DNA of 64,000 nucleotides from Caproiciproducens galactitolivorans (GCF_026672255.1 NZ_JAPOHA010000002.1:262189-326188), one strand, 5' to 3'; counted from the first letter of the stretch, positions 8,608 through 18,435 are shown. A program made the numbers and translations. Notes: generated by a model from the sequence alone, not told the origin.

Positions 8608-9678
8608 ATTATACAAGTATTATTAGTGATTATAGCGGTATTGCTTTTCAGTTTTATTATTTTTATTCACGAATTCGGGCACTTCTTTACGGCGAAACTG
8701 TCCGGAATCCGCGTTAATGAGTTTGCAATCGGCATGGGGCCAAAGCTTTGGCATGTTCAAAAAGGGGAAACGACGTATTCCCTGCGCGCCTTTCCGATCG
8801 GCGGTTTTTGCGCTATGGAAGGGGAAGACGAGGACAGCGCGGACGACCATGCGTTTAATAACCGGCCCGTTTGGAAACGGATTTTGGTAGTGGTAATGGG
8901 CGCGGTAATGAACATCATCCTCGGCATTGTCCTGATGATGATCCTGCTGGGCAAGCAGCCTGCTTTTTCTTCCACAACCATTGCCAAGTTTACGGATCAT
9001 TCCGCTTTTCAGGCGGCAGGCTTGCAGGTTGGCGACAGATTTAAAAATATTGACGGCTACGATATCAACGGCGACCGTGATTTAAGCTTTGCGTTATCTA
9101 TTATGAACCCGTCGAAAACGACGATACAGGTTATCAGAAACGGGAAACTGCTTACTTTTGACAACGTCAAGCTGAATACAAGAGAAGTCAATGGAAAAAA
9201 AGCGCTTGTAACGGATTTTTATGTAGCGCCGATTGAAAAAAATCCGATTACGCTTGTGCAAAAATCCGTTCAGGATACGGTGTCCACCGTCCGGCTGGTT
9301 TGGTTCAGTCTGGTGGGAATGGTTACCGGGAAATTCGGAATGAAAGACGTTGCGGGACCGGTCGGTGCGGCAAGCATGATCGGGCAGGCGGCTTCCATCG
9401 GTTTGAAGCAAAGCTTTCTTGCGGCACTGAACAATATCATCATGATGATGATGCTGATTACGGTGAACCTCGGCGTTGTGAATCTGCTTCCCCTTCCGGC
9501 TTTGGACGGCGGCAGGCTTTTGTTCCTGATTGTTGAGGGAATCCGCCGCAAACCGATTAATCCAAAGTACGAAGGGCTGGTAAATACGGCAGGCTTCTGC
9601 TTGCTGATGGGCTTAATGGTTCTTGTTACGTTCAATGATATTGTCCGGTTGGTGACCGGCAAGGGGCTGGGGGCATAA
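8608..9678 (+). CDS. rseP: Site-2 protease RseP/RasP family zinc metalloprotease
   Basis: Integral membrane protease that cleaves substrates (anti-sigma factors, signal peptide remnants) inside the membrane. HEFGH in the first membrane segment binds zinc, a PDZ domain lies in the middle (about residues 120-200), and NLLPLPALDGGRL supplies the second zinc site. The start is unusual: a near-perfect Shine-Dalgarno GAGGTGAT at 8597-8604 lies three bases before an ATT at 8608, while the first standard start in frame, GTG at 8626, is 21 bases away and has no ribosome-binding site. I favour ATT (356 residues); the GTG start would give 350. It overlaps ispG by one base. Confidence 0.93.
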   Translation: MIQVLLVIIAVLLFSFIIFIHEFGHFFTAKLSGIRVNEFAIGMGPKLWHVQKGETTYSLRAFPIGGFCAMEGEDEDSADDHAFNNRPVWKRILVVVMGAVMNIILGIVLMMILLGKQPAFSSTTIAKFTDHSAFQAAGLQVGDRFKNIDGYDINGDRDLSFALSIMNPSKTTIQVIRNGKLLTFDNVKLNTREVNGKKALVTDFYVAPIEKNPITLVQKSVQDTVSTVRLVWFSLVGMVTGKFGMKDVAGPVGAASMIGQAASIGLKQSFLAALNNIIMMMMLITVNLGVVNLLPLPALDGGRLLFLIVEGIRRKPINPKYEGLVNTAGFCLLMGLMVLVTFNDIVRLVTGKGLGA

Positions 9679-10721
9679 TGAAAAAGACCAGAAAAATTTA
9701 CGCGGGCGGACTGCCGATCGGCGGCGGTTCAACCATATCGGTACAGTCCATGCTCAACGTGCCTTCAACGGATGTGGAAGGCAGTGTAAAACAGGCGGTG
9801 GAACTCGAAAAAGCCGGCTGCGATATGATTCGGGCTGCGATACCGAATATAGAAGCTATTCCGTTGATTCCGGCGATTAAAAGCGCTGTAAAAATCCCCC
9901 TTGTTGCGGATATCCATTTTGATTACCGCCTTGCACTTGAGGCGGTTGCCGCCGGAATTGATAAAATTCGAATTAACCCGGGAAATATTGGTTCCGACGA
10001 CCATGTGAAAGCGGTTGCCGACGCTTGCAGAAGCAAAAATATACCAATACGCATCGGCGTGAATTCCGGTTCCCTGGAAAAAGAAATCCTCGCGAAATAC
10101 GGAAGTCCCACGCCGCAGGCGCTGGTGGAAAGCGCCCTGTATCATGCCTCTTTGCTTGAAAAATTTGATTTTCAGGATATCGTAATTTCGATGAAATCCT
10201 CCGATGTTGACACAACAATCCGGGCGTATGAACTGGCGTCGGAAAAGTGCGATTATCCGCTCCATCTGGGCGTAACCGAGGCGGGAACGGAACGCATGGG
10301 CATTATCAAGTCCGCTATCGGCATCGGTTCCCTTTTACAGCGCGGAATCGGCGATACCATTCGGGTATCTCTTACAGCCGACCCCGTCAAAGAGGTTGCG
10401 GCCGGACTGGATATTCTAAAAGCGCTGAATTTACGGCAGGAGGGCGTTCAGTTTGTATCCTGTCCTACCTGCGGCAGAACGCGGATTGATCTGATCGGAA
10501 TTGCAAACGAGGTGGAAAAGCGCCTGCAAGGGTGCAGAAAACCGATAAAGGTTGCCGTTATGGGCTGCGCGGTAAACGGCCCCGGAGAAGCCCGCGAAGC
10601 CGACATCGGCATTGCCGGGGGAAACGGGGAAGGCCTGCTCTTTAAAAAGGGACAGATTATCCGCAAGGTTCCCGAAAATGAATTAATAGACTGCTTAATG
10701 CAGGAGATCGATAAAATGTAG
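9678..10721 (+). CDS. ispG: 4-hydroxy-3-methylbut-2-enyl diphosphate synthase (flavodoxin)
   Basis: Penultimate MEP-pathway step, an Fe-S enzyme converting MEcPP to HMBPP. The 347-residue short bacterial form begins with GGLPIGGGSTISVQSML and a TIM-barrel (ADIHFDYRLALEA, KIRINPGNIG). The C-terminal 4Fe-4S domain holds the ligands in SCPTCGRTRIDL (two Cys) and MGCAVNGPGEAREADIGIAGG (third Cys plus Glu). It overlaps the rseP stop (TAATG). Confidence 0.97.
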   Translation: MKKTRKIYAGGLPIGGGSTISVQSMLNVPSTDVEGSVKQAVELEKAGCDMIRAAIPNIEAIPLIPAIKSAVKIPLVADIHFDYRLALEAVAAGIDKIRINPGNIGSDDHVKAVADACRSKNIPIRIGVNSGSLEKEILAKYGSPTPQALVESALYHASLLEKFDFQDIVISMKSSDVDTTIRAYELASEKCDYPLHLGVTEAGTERMGIIKSAIGIGSLLQRGIGDTIRVSLTADPVKEVAAGLDILKALNLRQEGVQFVSCPTCGRTRIDLIGIANEVEKRLQGCRKPIKVAVMGCAVNGPGEAREADIGIAGGNGEGLLFKKGQIIRKVPENELIDCLMQEIDKM

Positions 10722-10734
10722 AGGGTGAATCCCA

Positions 10735-13700
10735 TTGAAGACGTTTGGGGAATTTTTTGGCGAATACATAGAAGCCGCACGGCTTCCTTCTCCCGTCTGC
10801 AACGGCTGTATTTCGTCGCTGCAGATTGATACCGGAAAAAGAATGATTACTGCGGACGTGGCGTTTCCATCTTTGGTGGAGCGCCGCGTGCTTTATGACG
10901 TGGAAAAGCGGATTGTTGCCTGTAAAGAGCTAAAGCTTTCCAAAGCGCGCATCCTTCCGTCCTTCCCTTCGGACAGCTTCAGCATCGATTATTATCCAAG
11001 CCTGGTAATGGAACTGAAGCACCGCGAAGCCAGCGTGAATGGAATCCTGAAGGGTTCCACCGCGCGGCTGGAAAACGGGAAGCTGATTGTTTCTCTGCTG
11101 CACGGGGGCCGCGATCTGCTGCTTGCGCGCCATGTCGACCGGATGCTTTCCAAATTAATTCAGGAAGAATTCGGCGTCGGCCTGACGGTAGAGTTTGACG
11201 GCCTTCTTTCGCTGGACAGCCAAAATCCGGTTTATATTGAAAAAAAGCTGAAACAGCAGGAAAAGGTTCGGCGTGAAGCAGTCGTGGAAGAGGTAGAAAC
11301 TTACGAATCGAATCTGAACCACGACAAAACGCCGAAAACGATTCAGATTCGTTCCGGCGAAACGCTGCTTCCCACGATGATTCCCGAAACCGCCCGTGAG
11401 TTATATGGACGCCCGACAAAAACGAAACCGATTCTGATCAGCCGGGTTACTCCCGATATCGGCACGGTAACCATTTGGGGCGAAATCTTCCAGAAAGACG
11501 AGAGAATCACGCGGGACGGGCAAAGAAAAATCATCACGATGAATATAACGGACTACACCGGCTCAATGACGCTGAAAATCATTGAGATGGTTCCCCAGTG
11601 CAAAGCGCTTGATACGCTGGGAAACGGAATGTCTATTATTGCGCACGGCGAGATCGAATATGATAAATACGACCACGAAATTGTGCTGCGGGCAAAAAGT
11701 ATCCGTACGGTGCAGCAGATGAAAGTGGTGGACAAAGCGGACGTAAAGCGGGTGGAGCTCCATCTGCACACCAATATGTCAAGTATGGACGGTGTAAATT
11801 CCGCCGGAGAGCTGATTAAACGCGCGGCGGGATGGGGGCAGAGCGCTATTGCGATTACCGACCACGGCGTTGCGCAGGCATTCCCGGAGGCAATGAATAC
11901 GGTTGAAGAATTGAAAAAGAAAGATATCCATATCAAAGTGATTTACGGCGTGGAAGCCTATTTTGTCAATGATTTGGTACAGGCTGTAAAAGGAAAGTCT
12001 TCCAAATCCCTCGACGATGAGTTTATTGCATTTGATATTGAAACAACCGGTTTAAGCCCGAGTAAGGAACGGATTACCGAAATCGGTGCGGTCCGGGTGA
12101 AAAACGGTGAGATTACGGAAAGCTTCGATACCTTTGTCAATCCGCAGATACCGATTCCGGCTAAAATAACGGAGCTGACCGGAATTACGGACGATATGGT
12201 GAAAGACGCGCCTCTGGAAAAAGAAGCTATTCAGGCTTTTTATGATTTTTGCGGGAGCGACGCGGTTTTGGTTGCGCATAATGCCGATTTCGATACATCG
12301 TTTATCCGGGTCGCGGCGCAGCGGAGCGGAATGGAGTTCCCGTATACCTATATCGATACGGTGCCAATGTGCCGGTCGATGCTGAAAGGGATTAAAAACT
12401 GCAAACTGGATACGGTTGCCAAATATTTAAAACTCGACCCGTTCAATCATCACCGCGCAAGCGACGACGCCACCGTGCTCGGCAAAATCTTTATCGCACT
12501 TCTGCTTCGCCTGAAAGAGGATACATCCGCACAAACGGTAAAGGATATCAATACGTCGCTGGCAGGCGGTGACCCGAAAAAAATGCCGTCCTACCACCAG
12601 ATCATACTGGTAAAGAATAAAGCCGGTCTGAAAAATCTGTATAAACTTATTTCGAAAGCCCATCTGAATTATTTTTATAAAAAACCCCGTATCCCCAAAA
12701 GTGAGCTGGTGCAGCATCGGGAAGGGCTGATCATTGGCAGTGCCTGTGAAGCGGGTGAACTTTACAGGGCGATTTTCAATGCGCAGCCATGGGAAACCCT
12801 ATGTGAAATTGCCAGCTTTTACGATTATCTTGAAATTCAGCCGCTTGAGAACAATCAGTTTATGGTGCGGGACGGTCTGGTGCCGGATGAGGAAAAACTC
12901 AAGGAGTTTAACCGTACCGTCATTAAACTGGGCGAAAAACTGAATAAACCCGTGGTTGCTACCTGCGACGTCCATTTCATGGACCCGAAGGACGGCGATT
13001 ACCGGAAAATTCTGATGGCCGGGCAGGGTTTCAAGGATACGGACATGCAGGCCCCGCTTTATATGCGTACAACGGCGGAAATGCTGCAGGAATTCTCCTA
13101 TTTAGGCGAAGAGAAAGCCTATGAGGTGGTTGTGAAAAACACCAATCGGATTGCCGATATGACGGAAGAAATCCGGCCGATTCCGGAAGGCACTTTCCCT
13201 CCGTTTATTGAAGGCGCGGAGGAACAGCTTACCAGCATTACCTGGACAAGGGCGAAAGAAATTTACGGCGACCCGCTGCCGGAAATCGTAAAGAAGCGCC
13301 TAGACCGCGAACTCGGCTCCATTACGAAGCACGGCTTTTCCATCTTGTATATGACCGCACAGAAGCTGGTTGCCGATTCGGTGGCGCACGGCTATCTGGT
13401 CGGCTCGCGTGGTTCCGTCGGGTCTTCCTTTGTTGCGAATATGTCCGGTATATCGGAAGTGAATCCGCTGGAACCGCACTATGTCTGCCCGCACTGCAAG
13501 CACAGCGAGTTTATTACGGACGGCAGCTACGGAAGCGGTTTCGACCTGCCGCCGAAAAAATGCCCCGTCTGCGGCACGGATTACAACCGGGACGGCCACA
13601 CGATTCCGTTCGAAACCTTCCTTGGATTTGATGGCGACAAAACGCCGGATATTGACCTGAACTTTTCCGGCGAATACCAGACAAGCGCGCACCGCTACAC

Positions 13701-15075
13701 GGAAACACTGTTCGGAAAGGACAATGTTTTTAAAGCCGGAACGATTGCTACGGTTGCGGACAAGACCGCCATTGGATTTGTAAAAAAGTACGCGGAAGAA
13801 AAAGGCATCGTTATGCACCGCGCGGAGGAACAGAGGCTTGCAACGGGCTGTACCGGAATCAAACGGACCACGGGCCAGCATCCGGGCGGCATGGTTGTTG
13901 TTCCCAGAGGAATGGAAGTTTACGATTTCTGCCCGGTTCAGCACCCGGCGAACGACCAGAATTCCGATAACATTACCACACACTTCGATTTCCATTCCAT
14001 TCACGACACGATCTGTAAGCTGGACGAACTTGGCCATGATGTGCCGACCATTTACCGCTACCTTGAAGATTACACCGGGATTCCGGTCATGGAGGTATCC
14101 ATGAGCGATCCCGAGGTAATGTCCCTGTTCACGTCCACCAAAGCGCTCGGGGTTGAGCCGGAGGATATCGATTCCAAAACCGGCACGTTTTCACTGCCGG
14201 AAGTCGGTACAAGCTTTGTCCGCCAGATGCTGATCGATTCCCAGCCGAAAACCTTTTCCGACCTGCTGCAGGTATCCGGCCTGTCCCACGGTACGGATGT
14301 CTGGCTTGGCAACGCGCAGGAACTGATTAAAAACAAGACCTGCACCATTTCGGAAGTAATCGGTACCCGTGACAGCATTATGACCTACCTGCTGCACAAA
14401 GGTCTTGAGCCGAAAATGGCATTTAAAATCATGGAAATTACCCGTAAGGGCAAAGCGACGAAGCTCCTTACGGAAGAGCATATCAAAGCAATGAAAGATC
14501 ATAATGTGCCGCAGTGGTACATTGATTCCTGTATGAAAATAAAGTACATGTTCCCGAAAGCGCACGCCGCCGCGTACATGATTTCCACTTTACGCCTCGG
14601 CTGGTACAAGGTGCACAGGCCGGTCGAATACTATGCCGCCTACTTCACGGTTCGGGGGGAAGATTTCGACGGGGCTACGGTTATGAAAGGCAGGGAAGCC
14701 GTACGGCGCCGCATGAATGAAATCAGCATGAAGGGAAAAGAGGCCAGCGCAAAGGAAGAAGCCGCGTATTCCACTTTCCAGATCATTAATGAAATGCTCG
14801 CGCGCGGAATCGACGTGCTTCCGGTTGACCTTTACAAGTCGGACGCCAGAAAATATCTGGTGGAAGACGGAAAAATCCGGCTCCCGTTTTCTTCGCTCAG
14901 CGGCGTTGGCGAGGCTGCCGCAAACAGTCTGGCTGACGCGAAAGAAAAGGGCCCTTACATATCGGTTGACGATTTGCAGGCACGTTCCAAAGTATCCAAA
15001 TCCGTTATCGAAACCCTGGGAGAAGCCGGCGCGCTTGCCGGTTTGCCGCAAAGCAGTCAAATGACTTTGTTCTAG
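10735..15075 (+). CDS. polC: DNA polymerase III alpha subunit, Gram-positive PolC type
   Basis: Replicative DNA polymerase of low-GC Gram-positives with built-in proofreading. The 1446 residues show, in order: an N-terminal domain; an OB fold (about 235-320); a PHP domain starting VELHLHTNMSSMDG (about 340); the inserted DEDD 3'-5' exonuclease (FDIETTGL near 431, with HNADFD further on); the rest of PHP; and the C-family polymerase core with YLVGSRGSVGSSF (about 886) and the catalytic DKTPDIDLNFSG (about 970). A four-Cys zinc site lies between these (CPHC near 917, CPVC near 942), typical of PolC. The TTG start has GAGGGTGA upstream. It ends the long operon; an inverted-repeat element begins right at its stop codon. 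Confidence 0.98.
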   Translation: MKTFGEFFGEYIEAARLPSPVCNGCISSLQIDTGKRMITADVAFPSLVERRVLYDVEKRIVACKELKLSKARILPSFPSDSFSIDYYPSLVMELKHREASVNGILKGSTARLENGKLIVSLLHGGRDLLLARHVDRMLSKLIQEEFGVGLTVEFDGLLSLDSQNPVYIEKKLKQQEKVRREAVVEEVETYESNLNHDKTPKTIQIRSGETLLPTMIPETARELYGRPTKTKPILISRVTPDIGTVTIWGEIFQKDERITRDGQRKIITMNITDYTGSMTLKIIEMVPQCKALDTLGNGMSIIAHGEIEYDKYDHEIVLRAKSIRTVQQMKVVDKADVKRVELHLHTNMSSMDGVNSAGELIKRAAGWGQSAIAITDHGVAQAFPEAMNTVEELKKKDIHIKVIYGVEAYFVNDLVQAVKGKSSKSLDDEFIAFDIETTGLSPSKERITEIGAVRVKNGEITESFDTFVNPQIPIPAKITELTGITDDMVKDAPLEKEAIQAFYDFCGSDAVLVAHNADFDTSFIRVAAQRSGMEFPYTYIDTVPMCRSMLKGIKNCKLDTVAKYLKLDPFNHHRASDDATVLGKIFIALLLRLKEDTSAQTVKDINTSLAGGDPKKMPSYHQIILVKNKAGLKNLYKLISKAHLNYFYKKPRIPKSELVQHREGLIIGSACEAGELYRAIFNAQPWETLCEIASFYDYLEIQPLENNQFMVRDGLVPDEEKLKEFNRTVIKLGEKLNKPVVATCDVHFMDPKDGDYRKILMAGQGFKDTDMQAPLYMRTTAEMLQEFSYLGEEKAYEVVVKNTNRIADMTEEIRPIPEGTFPPFIEGAEEQLTSITWTRAKEIYGDPLPEIVKKRLDRELGSITKHGFSILYMTAQKLVADSVAHGYLVGSRGSVGSSFVANMSGISEVNPLEPHYVCPHCKHSEFITDGSYGSGFDLPPKKCPVCGTDYNRDGHTIPFETFLGFDGDKTPDIDLNFSGEYQTSAHRYTETLFGKDNVFKAGTIATVADKTAIGFVKKYAEEKGIVMHRAEEQRLATGCTGIKRTTGQHPGGMVVVPRGMEVYDFCPVQHPANDQNSDNITTHFDFHSIHDTICKLDELGHDVPTIYRYLEDYTGIPVMEVSMSDPEVMSLFTSTKALGVEPEDIDSKTGTFSLPEVGTSFVRQMLIDSQPKTFSDLLQVSGLSHGTDVWLGNAQELIKNKTCTISEVIGTRDSIMTYLLHKGLEPKMAFKIMEITRKGKATKLLTEEHIKAMKDHNVPQWYIDSCMKIKYMFPKAHAAAYMISTLRLGWYKVHRPVEYYAAYFTVRGEDFDGATVMKGREAVRRRMNEISMKGKEASAKEEAAYSTFQIINEMLARGIDVLPVDLYKSDARKYLVEDGKIRLPFSSLSGVGEAAANSLADAKEKGPYISVDDLQARSKVSKSVIETLGEAGALAGLPQSSQMTLF

Positions 15076-15229
15076 TACTCTGTAATACCAAATCCTATGG
15101 ATATTGGCGGTTTGTTTTGGGGAATACGGCGGCTGTTATCCGTCGAATGCGTACGTATTTTGAAGCCTTCGCCCTTTTTTGCTCAAAACATTCCCGCCAA
15201 TATTCTATCATTCTTGATGTTGCAGAGTA
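15076..15229. repeat. Imperfect inverted-repeat element, MITE-like, between polC and hisZ
   Basis: The two ends read TACTCTG (15076-15082) and CAGAGTA (15223-15229). Their arms also share ATATTGGCGG against CCGCCAATAT and TGTTTTG against CAAAACA, so about 45 bases at each end pair with small bulges. The middle holds a small hairpin (CGGCGG with CCGTCG). Both outer ends are TA, as expected for an element inserted at a TA target. Only one copy is in this window, so a mobile origin is inference; it could also be a long terminator or leader structure. Confidence 0.5.
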
Positions 15230-15233
15230 TTTC

Positions 15234-15262
15234 TTGACATAATGATTTTAGTATGCTATTAT
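15234..15262 (+). promoter_or_regulatory. Sigma-A promoter of the histidine operon
   Basis: Consensus TTGACA (15234-15239), a 17-base spacer and TATTAT (15257-15262) with an upstream TG (extended -10). Transcription would start near 15269, leaving only about 40 bases of leader, so there is no room for a T-box or attenuator before hisZ. Confidence 0.85.
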
Positions 15263-15307
15263 AGTAGCACGCTAAAGCGGATGGCTTTCGGATGGGGAGT
15301 GAATACC

Positions 15308-16519
15308 ATGAAAAAGTATAACAAAATAACGCCTGAGGGGACGAAAGATCTGCTTTTTGAAGAATGTCTGGTACGGCGGCACATTGAGAAAACCCTTACC
15401 GGTGTTTTTTCATCCCATGGATTCAAGGAAGTGGTTACCCCGGGTCTGGAATTTTACGACGTTTTTGACCCTGAATTTTCGGGTATCGGGCAGGAAGTCA
15501 TGTATAAAATGTCGGACAAACGCGGCAGACTGATCGTGATGCGCCCCGATTCCACCCTTCCCATTGCCCGGCTTGTAGCGACAAGGCTGCAGAACCTTCC
15601 AAAACCGGTTCGGCTTTTTTATACACAGCCGATTTACCGGAATAACACGGCATTAACCGGCCGCAGCGATGAAACCGTACAGACCGGGATTGAAATGCTT
15701 GGGGCGGAAGGAATGCGGGCCGACCTGGAAGTCATTGTAACTGCGGTTGAAGCGTTAAATAAATGTGTGCCGAATTTCCGTTTCGAATTGGGCCACGCCG
15801 GCTTTTTCCGCGCTTTGGCGGAACAGCTTCCCGTATCGGAAGATTTGCGGGAGGATATCCGTCAGGCGATTGAATCGAAAAATTATGCGGCGCTCAATAC
15901 GATTCTTGACCGTCTGGAACCTTCCAGACAGGTTACAGCCATGCGGACGCTGCCGCGCCTGTTCGGCGGGGAAGAGGTCTTCGACCGGGCCGCGTCTTTC
16001 TGTCTGGATGAAAAATCCGCGAATACGCTTACGTATCTGCATGATTTGTACCGCTCTTTAATCCAATTTGGGCTTGGGGATAAAATCATGGTGGATTTAG
16101 GTCTGGTACAGAGAAATGATTACTATACCAATATCGTATTCAGCGCGTATGTGGAAGAATGCGGGGACGCCGTGCTGCTCGGCGGACGCTACGACAAGCT
16201 GCTGGAGCGGTTTGATATGCCGATGCCCGCCATCGGTTTTGCCATTAATGTCGACGCAATTTCAAAAATCCTGTTAAGCAGCGGCAATACCGCTGAAATT
16301 TTACCCGCGGACGTTTTGGTGCATGGGGAAGCCGGATTCGAAATTCAGGCTTTAAAATATGCTTCCGCGCTGGTTCAAAAAGGGTTGAAATGTGAAAACA
16401 GTATTTTTGATGAAAGAGCAAAAGCGCTGGAATATGCGAAAATCTGCGGGATAAAACGGGTAGACTGTATTGGAGACACAATCGAATCAATCATGATATC
16501 ACAGGATGGAGAATTATGA
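15308..16519 (+). CDS. hisZ: ATP phosphoribosyltransferase regulatory subunit HisZ
   Basis: Histidyl-tRNA synthetase paralogue that partners with the short HisG and mediates histidine feedback control. The 403-residue protein starts MKKYNKITPEGTKDLL and has class II synthetase motif 2-like MRPDSTLPIARLVATRL and LFYTQPIYRN. The glycine-rich LLGGRYDKLLERF region lies near residue 300, but no full anticodon-binding domain follows. The ATG at 15308 is chosen because it follows GGGGAGTG; an upstream in-frame ATG at 15242 lies within the promoter. The 4-base overlap with hisG confirms HisZ rather than hisS. Confidence 0.94.
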   Translation: MKKYNKITPEGTKDLLFEECLVRRHIEKTLTGVFSSHGFKEVVTPGLEFYDVFDPEFSGIGQEVMYKMSDKRGRLIVMRPDSTLPIARLVATRLQNLPKPVRLFYTQPIYRNNTALTGRSDETVQTGIEMLGAEGMRADLEVIVTAVEALNKCVPNFRFELGHAGFFRALAEQLPVSEDLREDIRQAIESKNYAALNTILDRLEPSRQVTAMRTLPRLFGGEEVFDRAASFCLDEKSANTLTYLHDLYRSLIQFGLGDKIMVDLGLVQRNDYYTNIVFSAYVEECGDAVLLGGRYDKLLERFDMPMPAIGFAINVDAISKILLSSGNTAEILPADVLVHGEAGFEIQALKYASALVQKGLKCENSIFDERAKALEYAKICGIKRVDCIGDTIESIMISQDGEL

Positions 16520-17154
16520 AACCACTCAGAATCGCTTTAACGAAGGGCAGGCTGGAAAAAGATACGGTCGCGCTGTTTGAGAAAATCGGCTTTGACTGTA
16601 CGGCATTAAAAAATAAAGGGCGGAAGCTGATTCTGCCGGTCGGCGGCCATCAGTTCGAGGTCGTGCTTGCAAAGGCGGCCGACGTGATTACTTATGTTGA
16701 ACACGGCGTTTGTGATTTAGGCATTGTCGGGAAAGATACCATTTTGGAAATGGGAAGCGGCTTCTACGAAGTGCTTGACCTGGGATTCGGAAAATGCAAA
16801 TTTGCGCTGGCCGGGCCAAAGGGCGCCGATTTTTTCAGCGGGTATTCTTCGAAAACCATTGCCTCTAAATATCCGAATGTGGCAAGAAACTTCTTTGAAA
16901 GCAAAGGAATGGATGTAAAGATCATTAAAATTGAAGGCTCTGTTGAACTTGCTCCTTTGCTTGGGCTTTCCGACGCGATTGTGGATATCGTGGAAACGGG
17001 TTCCACGTTAAAGGAGAACGGGCTGGAGGTTTTTGAAACCATTTGCGACGTTTCCGCAAGGCTGATTGTAAACGCGGCCAGCCTGAAGCTTCGAAAAGCC
17101 GAAATTGAGAATCTTGCGGAGAAAATGGACAGGGCAAAGGAGGAGAGACCGTGA
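16516..17154 (+). CDS. hisG: ATP phosphoribosyltransferase catalytic subunit, short form
   Basis: First step of histidine synthesis, joining ATP and PRPP. At 212 residues it is the short form that lacks the C-terminal regulatory domain and needs HisZ, encoded just upstream. Family landmarks are IALTKGRLEKDTVALFEK at the start, GVCDLGIVGKDTILE, and the PRPP-site DAIVDIVETGSTLKENGLEVFE near residue 155. It overlaps hisZ and hisD by four bases each (ATGA and GTGA). Confidence 0.97.
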   Translation: MKPLRIALTKGRLEKDTVALFEKIGFDCTALKNKGRKLILPVGGHQFEVVLAKAADVITYVEHGVCDLGIVGKDTILEMGSGFYEVLDLGFGKCKFALAGPKGADFFSGYSSKTIASKYPNVARNFFESKGMDVKIIKIEGSVELAPLLGLSDAIVDIVETGSTLKENGLEVFETICDVSARLIVNAASLKLRKAEIENLAEKMDRAKEERP

Positions 17155-18434
17155 TTCGGATTGTAAAAGAGGGCGGAAGGATTGGCCTTGATTTTATTAA
17201 GCAATTAAAGCTGCGCAATGAGGAGACAAATAAACAGGTAGACGCTGTTGTATCGGAAATTATCGATACCGTTCGCACGGACGGCGACAAGGCACTGCTT
17301 GCTTATACGCAGAAATTCGACGGCAGAATACCGGAAAAGATAGAAATCGATAAGACGGAAATAAAGGATCTGGCGAGTCGCTGCGATCCGGAATTTTTAA
17401 AAGCTCTCCAAAATGCCGCGGAAAACATCCGGGATTTTCATATGCGCCAGAAACAGCAAAGCTGGCTGAACACCCGCCCCGACGGCGTAATCATGGGTCA
17501 GCGAATCCGGGGCCTTTCGAGGGTCGGAATTTACGTACCGGGCGGTACGGCCGCTTACCCTTCCTCCGTGTTAATGAACGCGATTCCTGCAAAAATTGCG
17601 GGGGTGGGCGAAATCATCATGGTCACCCCTCCGGGAAAAGGCGGAAAGCCGAATCCCGACATTCTGGCGGCAGCGCTTATCGCGGGCGTTGACCGGGTTT
17701 TTCTGGTCGGAGGCGCACAGGCGGTAGCCGCGCTTGCCTTCGGAACGGAAAGCATCCCGAAGGTCGATAAAATAGTTGGCCCGGGAAATATTTATGTTGC
17801 GACTGCCAAGAAGCATCTCTACGGAACGGTGGATATTGATATGATCGCCGGGCCGAGCGAAATTCTGATTATTGCCGACGAAACCGCCAATCCGAAATTT
17901 CTGGCGGCCGATTTAATGTCGCAGGCGGAGCACGACGTGCTGGCTTCCGCTATTTTGCTTACCACCTCGGAAAAAATCGCGGAGCAGACGGTTGCACAGC
18001 TATACGAGCAAATGGAACGTCTGTCGCGTAAGGAAATTATCAGACAGTCCCTTGACCGCTTCGGGGCGGTGATTCAATGCAGGAATATGGACGAAGCGGT
18101 TGCGTTTGCGAATGAACTGGCGCCGGAACATCTGGAAATCTGCGCGGCGAATCCGATGGAATACATCGGAAAGATCAACAACGCAGGCTCCGTCTTTTTA
18201 GGGAATTATTCACCGGAGCCGCTCGGCGATTATTATGCCGGCCCGAACCATGTTCTGCCGACAAGCGGTACGGCCCGGTTCTTTTCTCCGCTCTCGGTGG
18301 ACAGCTTCATTAAAAAATCCAGTTTTATTTATTATACGGAAGAGGCATTGCAGTCTGCTCAGGAAGATATTCTCCGGCTCGCGCGGGCCGAAGGCCTGAC
18401 TGCCCACGCAAATTCAATCGAAGTGAGGCGTTGA
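17151..18434 (+). CDS. hisD: Histidinol dehydrogenase
   Basis: Last two oxidations of the pathway, histidinol to histidine, zinc and NAD dependent. The 427-residue protein has GLSRVGIYVPGGTAAYPSSVLM, FLVGGAQAVAALAFGTE, KIVGPGNIYVATAKK and the signature stretch beginning DMIAGPSEILIIADE. Zinc and catalytic residues lie in LMSQAEHD (Gln, His) and ELAPEHLEI (Glu, His), with DYYAGPNHVLPTSGTAR toward the C-terminus. The GTG start overlaps the hisG stop. Confidence 0.98.
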   Translation: MIRIVKEGGRIGLDFIKQLKLRNEETNKQVDAVVSEIIDTVRTDGDKALLAYTQKFDGRIPEKIEIDKTEIKDLASRCDPEFLKALQNAAENIRDFHMRQKQQSWLNTRPDGVIMGQRIRGLSRVGIYVPGGTAAYPSSVLMNAIPAKIAGVGEIIMVTPPGKGGKPNPDILAAALIAGVDRVFLVGGAQAVAALAFGTESIPKVDKIVGPGNIYVATAKKHLYGTVDIDMIAGPSEILIIADETANPKFLAADLMSQAEHDVLASAILLTTSEKIAEQTVAQLYEQMERLSRKEIIRQSLDRFGAVIQCRNMDEAVAFANELAPEHLEICAANPMEYIGKINNAGSVFLGNYSPEPLGDYYAGPNHVLPTSGTARFFSPLSVDSFIKKSSFIYYTEEALQSAQEDILRLARAEGLTAHANSIEVRR

Positions 18435-18435
18435 T

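Noticed and set aside
13300..14037. 245-residue minus-strand frame opposite polC
   Set aside because: Antisense to conserved polymerase and zinc-binding residues of polC; composition reflects codon bias of the real gene.
15308..16519. Histidyl-tRNA synthetase (hisS) as identity of hisZ
   Set aside because: No full C-terminal anticodon-binding domain is seen, and it overlaps a short-form hisG, which needs HisZ.
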